DNA from: Loktanella atrilutea
GTDB lineage: Bacteria; Pseudomonadota; Alphaproteobacteria; Rhodobacterales; Rhodobacteraceae
DNA length: 64,000 nt
Direction: 5' to 3'
NCBI RefSeq assembly: GCF_900128995.1
Contig: NZ_FQUE01000010.1
Location: 1-64,000 of the forward strand
Part shown: in pieces, positions 38,387 to 45,639 of the stretch
Layout of the letters: each line of letters opens with the position of its first letter
How positions within the stretch are numbered: position 1 is the stretch's first letter
Program-made: the position numbers and the translations under genes
The notes under the pieces: model-generated
Databases searched by the model: none
What the model was told of the DNA's origin: nothing
What the model saw: the letters and a program-made list of their open reading frames with translations, nothing else

Positions 38387-41377
38387 GTGCCACGCATCAC
38401 GACTTTCACCATAACGCCCGACGTGGTGACACCCTACACGATCATCCTGAACCGCGATGAGCGCGCCCAGATCACCGTCACCGGTGGCGAGGCAAACCTA
38501 GTCCTGAAGATCAGCAAGACCCCTGCGGGTGAGCCTATCGTCATCCTGCCGGGTCGGGGCGGTGTCTTCGACCTGTTTCCGCAACTGCTCGAGGGGCTGG
38601 TCGAGGGGCAGCCATATGCCCACAACATCTGGGACGAGACGGTCAAGACCGACCCCATCCTGATTGCATCCGGCACGATCACCTGTCGGCCGACGATCGC
38701 GTCAGCGCCGGTAACCTATCCGACCGTGATCAACCCGAACGGCAAGAAGACATACTTCGTCACGCAAGCCGAGCTGGATACCATCGATGCCGATGGACCT
38801 CGCGAGACCGACGTCACCTACACGGTCGTCCAAGGCCTCACCGGCCCCGTGGTTGCACCACTGTCGATCACGGGCAACCCGTCAGGCGGCACCGTAGGCG
38901 CGGCATATAGCTTCACCCCATCTGTGACCGGTGGCAGGTCTCCTTACACCTTTGCCCTGACAGCAGGCACACTGCCTGGCGGCACCACATTCAATGCTAC
39001 GACGGGCGCGATCACCGGCACGCCCACGACCGCGCAGACCCGCACCGGCATCAGCATCCGCGTCACAGATGCCAGCGGGGCGACGGCGACCCTATCGGGA
39101 TTGTCTATCACTGTCGCTGCGGCCCAGGTCGCGCCGACCGCAACCGGCGGCCTGGCGGATCAATCCTATACCCAAGGCAGCGGCGACAAGACGGTGACCG
39201 TGGCGGGGGATTTCAGCAATGCCACGGGCGGCACCTGGTCGGTGGTCGGCGCCGGGGCCTCGATCAGCGCTGCAGGCCTGGTCACGATCCCGACGGGATC
39301 CCTGCGCCAGGCCGTGACGGTGACGGTGACTTATACCAATGCCGCCGGATCCGCATCTTCGGCCTTTTCCGTCACGGTCGCGGCTGCGGTGCCGGTCACT
39401 GCTATTGGGGCGAGCGGGTGGAAAGCAACCTATCCGGCCCCGCCCACCTTTGCCCCCGATACCGCGCCGCAAACCCTGACCGTCGCGCGCGCGGGCTTTG
39501 ACGCCCAGGCCGCACCCGCCACGATCACGGATGCCCTGACGCTGACCAAGCGGATTCGGAAGCCGTATCCTGACCAGGCGACGTTGACGGCCGATCAGGT
39601 CGCCCTGTCGGATTACATCTATGCGACGGATGCGGTGCCTGGTGTGGCAAACAATAGCCTTGCGGTCAGTCCGAAACCGATTGCGAATTGGATCCTGCCG
39701 GATCGCCGGGTGGTCGGTAACACGCTGCTGTTGCGCGTGTCGGCCTGGCACCGCGACATGCGCAATCGAGAACAGGTTGCGGCGGTCAAGTTCATCGCCA
39801 CCGATGGCACGCGCACGGTGTCGCAAGTCGTATCTGTGAGCACGCTGGTCGGCCTGGGATCCTACGCGCACCCGGTCACGGCCTATGAGTGCAACCTGGA
39901 TATTTCAACGCTTGACGACAATGCGGCGATCACGGTCAACGCGGAAGTTTACCCGCATTTCGGCGCCGCCGCGTCGGTGCTGTCCACCGCGGGCACGACG
40001 GCTTACCGCGAGTTTCGGCCGCAAACCTATCTCAAAAATGTGGCCCTGGCCGCAAATCCGATTTACGTCTATGTCGCGGCCACCGGCGGCGATAACGCCA
40101 CGGCCGCGGTGTCGACTAATGCCGCCACCGCCAAGGCCGCGCCCTGTGCCACGGTCGGCGGCGCGATCAGTCGGGCTTATGAGGTCAACGGCCGCCTAGA
40201 TGGCGTCGAGATCCGTTTGGGCGAGGGTACGCACACGCTATCGTCGGGCAGTTCAAACGCCGGGCGCGTGCAGGAAATCGGTGAATTGGTCATCACGCGC
40301 GATCCTGCCGTGGCGCGCGCAAACGTCATTGTGAAATACGGGTCGTTTATCCCTTACCTGGGCGCCGCCGGATCGTGGTGGAAGTTCCGCGATATCTGTG
40401 TGGGCAAGACCAACAATGCCGGGTTCAGGGGCACCGCGGCAAGTCCCGCCTACGTGGTTTATGAAAAGGTGACGACGGTAGATCTGGGGTTCAAAAACGA
40501 AATCATTTCAACCGCCGACACCTATGCAAGCCTGATCGAGGTCGATGGCATCAAGCCGCCCGTGTTTGTGGGCGTCTATCCCAACCTTGCGATGACAATC
40601 GGGTGCACTGCAGAGATAACCGGCGCCGTGGATCCGTGGTGCTTGATGGGCTGCGCGTTTTCGCCCATCACGGGCGTGTTAACGCATGTAGGAAATGCAT
40701 CGTCGCCCGGCGCAATAATCGCCTTCAACAGTTTCAAGGTGAACAGCAACGATATTAACGGGCTTTATGAGGCCCGGTCGCGCCAGGTGTTCGCCTGCAA
40801 TGTCTGCGAGAACACGAACAAATCCCTAGGGGCCAACCTGCGCGTGTCTGCTGATGCCGCAACCTATGACACGTCCCATGTGATCCTCGTGCACAACACC
40901 TTTACGGGTTACGGGTCGGCACATCGCTGGAACGTGTTTTACGACGACACAAACGGCCTTAATCGCACGCATGAATTGATGGCCGTTAAGGGCAACATAT
41001 CGTCGCAGATCAACACGAAAAGCGATCTGTTCAAGAGTGACGGCACAAGACAAGGCAACTGGCCTTATATGTTTGGCGTCGGTTGTGACGGTGAGTTTAG
41101 CCAATTCATCGACGCGCAGGGGTTTGGTCTGGGATCAAGTTTTGCGCAAAACTATCCCGGCCTGACCGCCAGTATCGGGACAAGCGACACGGTGCGGAAC
41201 GATCCGCTGTTTGTGGATTATCGGGGGGCCACGGCGGCCGACGGTGGCACCGGGGGCGGCAACTACGCCCTGCAATCTACAAGCCCGGCCAAAAACCGCG
41301 TCAAGCCGGTGCTGCGGTTCGATCTAGCGGGCAACACCCGGTCGGCCGTCAAGGCCAGTGCCGGTGCCTATGAATAA
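38387..41377 (+). CDS. Tail fibre/tailspike with Ig-like and beta-helix domains
   Basis: 996 residues from GTG at 38387 with AGGAG upstream. An N-terminal beta domain to about 160 is followed by a putative Ig (He_PIG) domain at 165-245 (GGTVGAAYSFTPSVTGG, TTGAITGTP), a second Ig-like unit to about 330, a linker, and a C-terminal parallel beta-helix from about 560 (YVAATGGDNATAAVSTNAAT, VEIRLGEGTHTL) typical of polysaccharide-degrading tailspikes. It probably binds or cuts a capsular glycan. GC content is that of the phage. Confidence 0.8.
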   Translation: MPRITTFTITPDVVTPYTIILNRDERAQITVTGGEANLVLKISKTPAGEPIVILPGRGGVFDLFPQLLEGLVEGQPYAHNIWDETVKTDPILIASGTITCRPTIASAPVTYPTVINPNGKKTYFVTQAELDTIDADGPRETDVTYTVVQGLTGPVVAPLSITGNPSGGTVGAAYSFTPSVTGGRSPYTFALTAGTLPGGTTFNATTGAITGTPTTAQTRTGISIRVTDASGATATLSGLSITVAAAQVAPTATGGLADQSYTQGSGDKTVTVAGDFSNATGGTWSVVGAGASISAAGLVTIPTGSLRQAVTVTVTYTNAAGSASSAFSVTVAAAVPVTAIGASGWKATYPAPPTFAPDTAPQTLTVARAGFDAQAAPATITDALTLTKRIRKPYPDQATLTADQVALSDYIYATDAVPGVANNSLAVSPKPIANWILPDRRVVGNTLLLRVSAWHRDMRNREQVAAVKFIATDGTRTVSQVVSVSTLVGLGSYAHPVTAYECNLDISTLDDNAAITVNAEVYPHFGAAASVLSTAGTTAYREFRPQTYLKNVALAANPIYVYVAATGGDNATAAVSTNAATAKAAPCATVGGAISRAYEVNGRLDGVEIRLGEGTHTLSSGSSNAGRVQEIGELVITRDPAVARANVIVKYGSFIPYLGAAGSWWKFRDICVGKTNNAGFRGTAASPAYVVYEKVTTVDLGFKNEIISTADTYASLIEVDGIKPPVFVGVYPNLAMTIGCTAEITGAVDPWCLMGCAFSPITGVLTHVGNASSPGAIIAFNSFKVNSNDINGLYEARSRQVFACNVCENTNKSLGANLRVSADAATYDTSHVILVHNTFTGYGSAHRWNVFYDDTNGLNRTHELMAVKGNISSQINTKSDLFKSDGTRQGNWPYMFGVGCDGEFSQFIDAQGFGLGSSFAQNYPGLTASIGTSDTVRNDPLFVDYRGATAADGGTGGGNYALQSTSPAKNRVKPVLRFDLAGNTRSAVKASAGAYE

Positions 41378-41409
41378 TTCACACAACGTCAACCTTGAAG
41401 GACCATAAC

Positions 41410-42525
41410 ATGACAGACCTCAATAAGATTGCGTCTTATGCACAAGGCATCTTAAACGAGATTGCGAAAGAATCCGTAACTGAACAAAAATATGTCACAG
41501 CCGGGGATATGGCCGGTGTGCGAAACTTATTGGACTCAGGCGAAACGAACATTCGACTTGAGGATGACGGAGATTGGAGCAACTTTGTGTTTAAGGGCAT
41601 GAGGCCGGAGGGCAGGGCTTCAATTTCCCCCGTCAACCCAAACTACATCTTTCCTGCGATGGAAGTCGCTCAATGTGAGAATATAGCTTTTAGCGGTTTC
41701 AAAATTGCTAGGACCGATGGACAAAGGAAACGTGGCAAGTTGGTCTATACCTTGGGCGGGGCAAATCTTGCCTTCCGCGACATGGAGCTCTTCTCCGACT
41801 TGTCTTTGACCAACGACCCTACCTCTTATGTTGATTGGACACTGGCAGACTGGACAAACAGAATTGTCGGAGGGTTTCACGTCGCCTCGCCGGATTCTGT
41901 CATCGAGGGCTGCAAGTCAATTGCGTGCTATATGTCTATTGTTCTCTACGCTGATCGCTGTGCTTCGAGCCGGAACAAAGTGCTGGGCTTTTCCGGTGAT
42001 GCCTATCGCCTGATCGGTGATAATTGCACCTCCGATGATGACTATGCTCAGGATGCTTTTCAGATCAACAAGAACCACTCCGACGTTCTGCAATCCTGGA
42101 GCATTGGCGAAGATCGACGTTCTGGGTCGGGTGTCCGAAAAGGTCTGTCAATCCGTCGCTTAACCGCTCGCCGCTGGACGTTGGGAGATCACCTAAACCA
42201 TCCGCTGATGGCCGAACCCCAAGGCATCGGCATGTTTGATGGGATCTACGAAAACTGTCTTGTAGAGGACTGCGATCTCGACATTGGTGCCTATCACGGA
42301 ATTTCCTTCTATGGGGCGAAAGACGTTATAATTCGGGGTAACAAGGTCTGGGATCACTTCCGGCCGGAGGCTGAAAGCAAGCGACCTTGGATTATGGTGC
42401 ACGATCACAAGAACGGAACGCAATCGACCGGCAGTCTGATCAAGGATAATATTTGCCAGAACATTACGGTGGACGATGCGACCGCAAAGGTCTCTGGCAA
42501 CGTGAAAGCAAATGTTGCCGCTTGA
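41410..42525 (+). CDS. Second beta-helix tailspike, acquired
   Basis: 371 residues from the ATG at 41410 (AAGGA seven bases upstream). A short helical attachment segment (LNKIASYAQGILNEIAKES) leads into a right-handed beta-helix: repeated short strands around FRDMELFSDLSL, VIEGCKSIACYM and VIIRGNKVWDHF. The codons are clearly AT-richer than those of the 996-residue neighbour, so it was probably gained separately. Likely receptor-binding or depolymerase. Last gene of the late operon. Confidence 0.75.
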   Translation: MTDLNKIASYAQGILNEIAKESVTEQKYVTAGDMAGVRNLLDSGETNIRLEDDGDWSNFVFKGMRPEGRASISPVNPNYIFPAMEVAQCENIAFSGFKIARTDGQRKRGKLVYTLGGANLAFRDMELFSDLSLTNDPTSYVDWTLADWTNRIVGGFHVASPDSVIEGCKSIACYMSIVLYADRCASSRNKVLGFSGDAYRLIGDNCTSDDDYAQDAFQINKNHSDVLQSWSIGEDRRSGSGVRKGLSIRRLTARRWTLGDHLNHPLMAEPQGIGMFDGIYENCLVEDCDLDIGAYHGISFYGAKDVIIRGNKVWDHFRPEAESKRPWIMVHDHKNGTQSTGSLIKDNICQNITVDDATAKVSGNVKANVAA

Positions 42526-42548
42526 AAAAGATCTGCATTCAAGCAAAG

Positions 42549-42582
42549 CCCCGCCCCTTCACTGGTTGCGGGGTATCTTCGT
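42549..42582 (+). terminator. End-of-operon hairpin
   Basis: CCCCGC / GCGGGG stem with a 13-base loop and a weak T-rich tail (TATCTTC), 24 bases after the second tailspike stop. Probable end of the late transcript. Confidence 0.55.
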
Positions 42583-42873
42583 TCTACCTGCGCAGCATGA
42601 CAGATCTCTCCGCCATCACCGGGCACACGCTGTTCCTTGAATACACCTGCAACTGTGCGCCTCCGGTGCCGGCCCCGGGCCTATCAGAACATGGGACGGC
42701 TGGATCGGTGCGAGCGCCTCTAGTGCAAAGCATCTGCCGGCTTATCGCCGCGTTTACACCAGCATTTCAACTTAACTTTAGCTCATCATCTGTCGATGGC
42801 AGGTTGCTTGATGCCGCCATCGCGTCGCATAGCGACCAGGTTGAGACGAAGGGTAATGGTTTGGTGTCTTGTC
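42583..42873. other. Right-arm spacer, no gene supported
   Basis: About 290 bases. A frame from the ATG at 42597 is open but has no ribosome site, and its product looks random. I see no repeat or hairpin of note. Confidence 0.35.
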
Positions 42874-43113
42874 ATGTTTAAAAAAGTATCACCGACCGAA
42901 CTGCGGCTTGAAGCGCGTCGCCTTCGAAAATCCGCCATGGTCCTTCGGTCCAATCTTTACTCCAAGACCGATGGCCTACGACCGGATAACGACAGCGTAA
43001 GTGCGATTGTATCGGATCTCGAGCGTGAGGCCCGCGGATTTGAGGTTCTTGCTAAAGCCCTTGAGGAGCAGCATCTCTCTGGCAGAGAATGCGGATTGAG
43101 GGCGGAGGCGTGA
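42874..43113 (+). CDS. Possible 79-residue helical protein
   Basis: The ATG at 42874 begins KKVSPTELRLEARRLRKSAM, then DLEREARGFEVLAKALEEQH. Regular charge pattern suggests two amphipathic helices and a real protein, though the ribosome site is poor. It lies in the cargo region between the late operon and the right attachment site. Unknown. Confidence 0.4.
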   Translation: MFKKVSPTELRLEARRLRKSAMVLRSNLYSKTDGLRPDNDSVSAIVSDLEREARGFEVLAKALEEQHLSGRECGLRAEA

Positions 43114-43192
43114 CCAAGTCACGTCCTATGCTGAGTCAGTCATATTGCGGCTATTTTACACCCTGGACCATGATGATCCGATCGTAGGCTAG

Positions 43193-43726
43193 TCATACCA
43201 ATTCAATGTCGGTTACACCGACATCCCATGGCAGTATAGCCACCGCCTTGCGCCCGTTCTCGCTCGGCATCACGCGTATCGCCACCGCTTCGCCGGTGGC
43301 AAGTTCGGTAAAATCGCTACGTCGCAAGGCCTCGATATCTATGTAGACGTCGTCGCCCTGACCAAACGCTCTTGCGAAGCCGAATCCACGAACCCTGTTG
43401 AACCATTTGATCCGCGCCGGCAGGATTGGACAGGCTGCGATCTGCTCTGAGGTTGGGTGCCTAATAACGCCCCGGGCGGGCCTTGAATCATTCTGAAGAG
43501 GTAAGATCGAAATGACCCGTTCCGCCTGCATGCCGCGCGGCGTGTCGACTACTGTCAACTGCACTTCAGATCCTTCTTGGACACACCCTAGCTCAAATTC
43601 GCGAAGTACATCGGTGTGTAGCAAGATATCCGGGCCGTGCGGGTTTGTGACGAAGCCATAGCCCTCTCTTGAGTTAAACCATTTGACGGTTCCAGTGACC
43701 GTCACACCGGCCTTTTCATCAACCAT
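43193..43726 (-). CDS. Cold-shock protein with two CSD domains
   Basis: 177 residues; AGGAGG lies eight bases before the ATG. CSD 1 (about 8-73) has VKWFNSREGYGFV and a DILLHT second motif; CSD 2 (about 103-170) has IKWFNRVRGFGFA and DDVYID. These are the RNP1/RNP2 surfaces for single-stranded RNA or DNA. Two-domain Csps of this size are common on Rhodobacterales chromosomes. This copy lies inside the prophage. It may help phage mRNA folding or antitermination at low temperature, or be host cargo picked up near the tRNA. Confidence 0.88.
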   Translation of the reverse strand: MVDEKAGVTVTGTVKWFNSREGYGFVTNPHGPDILLHTDVLREFELGCVQEGSEVQLTVVDTPRGMQAERVISILPLQNDSRPARGVIRHPTSEQIAACPILPARIKWFNRVRGFGFARAFGQGDDVYIDIEALRRSDFTELATGEAVAIRVMPSENGRKAVAILPWDVGVTDIELV

Positions 43727-43988
43727 CTAACCAACCTCCTGCTACGCCGTCTATGCTGGTGGGGAACTGGGTAATGGCAGCGTGTACTGTCGAGCCGACT
43801 ACGGCACCTTTCTCAGCGTATTCCATCCCCCATCAGAGCCCACGAAGTTAAACTAATTTAGCTGCCATGCAACCTGCGCGCTGTGCGGCGAAATCGCCTG
43901 ACAGGTCGACCGACTTGACGCATATCTTTCAGATGCCGCCGGCAAGGGACTGGTGCGGTAATGATTGTCTGCGGTTTCCGACCCTAAG
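43727..43988. other. Spacer, nothing clear
   Basis: 262 bases between the two minus-strand cargo genes. It probably contains the promoter of the cold-shock gene and its 5' leader; no confident promoter or hairpin is visible. Confidence 0.3.
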
Positions 43989-44291
43989 TTAGCGGTACCG
44001 ACTTTCGGCCAAGGAGGCAGGTGGCACGAACCCGGCGGCCAGCTCTAGCTTGGGGAAGGCCTTCAGGAACGCCTGAGCATCGTCGATCGACATGAAGTGG
44101 TAAGCCGTGGCATCCATGCCCGCCGCTGTTGCCGAGCCGTGGCCATACCCTTCATCCCCGAAGGTCGATGTCAGCCAGACGTCTATCTCGACGAGCATCG
44201 TACCAAGGCCGGTAGGAGGCACGCGCACCTTCACTCGGATCGGAAACTTGCGATCGGCATCATTGGCTGTGGCATTGTTGCGTCGTGGCAT
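43989..44291 (-). CDS. Unknown 100-residue protein at prophage right end
   Basis: The ATG at 44291 has AGGA eight bases upstream; TTG/ATG starts at 44363 and 44354 would add about 20 residues. Beta strands (KFPIRVKVRVPP, MLVEIDVWLTS) precede a helix (SIDDAQAFLKAFPKLELAAG). No known family. It is the gene next to the right attachment site. Confidence 0.45.
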   Translation of the reverse strand: MPRRNNATANDADRKFPIRVKVRVPPTGLGTMLVEIDVWLTSTFGDEGYGHGSATAAGMDATAYHFMSIDDAQAFLKAFPKLELAAGFVPPASLAESRYR

Positions 44292-44429
44292 GAGAACGAT
44301 TCCTGAACTTGCTGTACGGGATTTGTACTTGGGTATGCTGAAAGTTGCTGTCATGTTCTGCAATTTCTTGCAGAGCTGATACCGCTCGCCACGTTCGTAC
44401 TCGAAAAACGCCTATATTTTATAGGGATT

Positions 44430-44483
44430 ATTGGTGACCCCGACAGGACTTGAACCTGTAACCTGTCCCTTAGGAGGGGACTG
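44430..44483 (-). repeat. Right attachment site
   Basis: 54 bases identical to 4137-4190, forming the 3' part of the intact tRNA-Arg gene. The strand exchange must have taken place within this identity block; in related systems it is at the anticodon arm or T arm. Confidence 0.95.
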
Positions 44484-44508
44484 CTCTATCCAGTTGAGCC
44501 ACGGGGCC
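44432..44508 (-). tRNA. tRNA-Arg (anticodon CCT)
   Basis: 77 bases including encoded CCA (44432-44434). Acceptor GGCCCCG/CGGGGTC with one G-T pair, anticodon stem GTCCC/GGGAC with loop CTCCTAA. It decodes AGG, a rare codon in GC-rich hosts. The 5' half is chromosomal and the 3' half is now supplied by the prophage copy, so the gene stays functional. Confidence 0.95.
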
Positions 44509-44517
44509 GACCGTTCT

Positions 44518-44546
44518 TCATTGCATCGAAAATCAGGCGGGGTCAA
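44518..44546 (-). promoter_or_regulatory. Possible tRNA-Arg promoter
   Basis: On the minus strand TTGACC (44546-44541) is followed after 17 bases by CAATGA, or after 15 by TGCAAT. The -10 is poor. Its location on the chromosomal side means integration would not disturb tRNA expression. Confidence 0.35.
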
Positions 44547-44616
44547 CGCGGCGGGCTTGGACAAGCTAACGGACCTTGTCTAGAGTTCGGAAAACCTTCT
44601 GGACGGGATCGCCCCT

Positions 44617-45639
44617 TTGACAAAGCCGCCACGCCGACCGATGACACTGCGCGACGTTTCCGAGGCGTCGGGGGTCAGCGAAATGACCGTCAGTCGCGTG
44701 CTGCGCGACAAGGGCGACGTCAGCGCCGCGACACGCGCAAAGGTCAAGGACGCGGCGAAGCGGTTGGGCTACGTGCCGAACCGTATCGCGGGCTCGCTGG
44801 CGTCGAGCCATGTCAATCTGATCGCCGTCATCATCCCGTCGCTGAAGAACATGGTTTTTCCAGAGGTGCTGTCCGGCATTTCGGACGGGCTGGACGATAC
44901 CGACCTGCAGCCGGTCTTCGGCGTGACGGAGTACCGCCCCGAGCGCGAGGAGAAGGTGCTGTTCGAGATGCTGTCCTGGCGTCCGGCCGGGATCATCATC
45001 GCGGGGCTTGAACATTCCGATCCGTCGCGGGCGATGCTGGCGCAGGCCGGGATCCCGGTGGTTGAGATCATGGACACCGACGGCGATCCGATCGATGCCT
45101 GCGTCGGCATTTCTCACCGGCGGGCGGGGCGGGAGATGGGCGAGGCGATCGTTGCGGCCGGCTATCGCAGGATCGGTTTCATGGGGACGCAGATGCCGCT
45201 GGACCACCGGGCCCGCAAGCGGTTCGAAGGGTTCACGCGGACCTTGGCCAAGTCGGGGATCGAGATCACGGATCGCGACTTCTACGCCGGCGGATCGGCG
45301 CTGACCAAGGGGCGAGAGATGACGCAGGCGATGCTGGAACGGCATCCCGACCTTGATTTCCTGTACTATTCCAATGACATGATTGGTGCCGGCGGCCTGA
45401 TGTACCTGCTGGATCAGGGCGTCGATATTCCGGGTCAGATCGGCCTTGCGGGCTTCAACGGGGTCGAACTGCTGGACGGGCTGCCGCGCAAGCTCGCGAC
45501 GATGGATGCCTGCCGCTACGAGATCGGGACAAGGGCAGCGCGGATCATCGCCGCGCGCGTCCTCGGTCAGGACCCGGGCGAGGAGCGGGTTCAGCTGACG
45601 CCGCGGATCGACCTTGGGGATACGTTGATCCGGGGCTGA
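44617..45639 (+). CDS. LacI-family regulator (GntR/gluconate-like)
   Basis: 340 residues from TTG at 44617; ATG at 44641 is an alternative and neither has a clear ribosome site. The DNA-binding domain is MTLRDVSEASGVSEMTVSRV with the hinge RLGYVPNRIAGSLAS. The sugar-binding fold follows (VIIPSLKNMVFPEVLSGISD, IIIAGLEHSD, GLAGFNGVELL). It resembles the GntR branch that senses gluconate. No sugar gene adjoins on its right side, so its target is not evident. Its 3' end overlaps the convergent GGDEF-EAL gene by 49 bases. Confidence 0.85.
   Translation: MTKPPRRPMTLRDVSEASGVSEMTVSRVLRDKGDVSAATRAKVKDAAKRLGYVPNRIAGSLASSHVNLIAVIIPSLKNMVFPEVLSGISDGLDDTDLQPVFGVTEYRPEREEKVLFEMLSWRPAGIIIAGLEHSDPSRAMLAQAGIPVVEIMDTDGDPIDACVGISHRRAGREMGEAIVAAGYRRIGFMGTQMPLDHRARKRFEGFTRTLAKSGIEITDRDFYAGGSALTKGREMTQAMLERHPDLDFLYYSNDMIGAGGLMYLLDQGVDIPGQIGLAGFNGVELLDGLPRKLATMDACRYEIGTRAARIIAARVLGQDPGEERVQLTPRIDLGDTLIRG

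Larger units (their letters stand above)
4137..44483. mobile_element. Integrated siphophage (prophage) in tRNA-Arg(CCT)
   Basis: The element is bounded by a perfect 54-bp direct repeat; the distance from repeat to repeat is 40,293 bp. It contains a tyrosine integrase, an Xis-like protein, a CI/Cro-type switch, primase and helicase, HNH-TerS-TerL, HK97-type portal, protease and capsid, head-tail connectors, tail tube, chaperone and tape measure, amidase, holin-like proteins and fibres. The order is that of a long-tailed temperate phage, and every module needed for a phage cycle except a recognisable tail-tip hub is present and open. I see no frameshifted structural gene apart from the expected chaperone shift, so it may be inducible. 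Confidence 0.93.
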
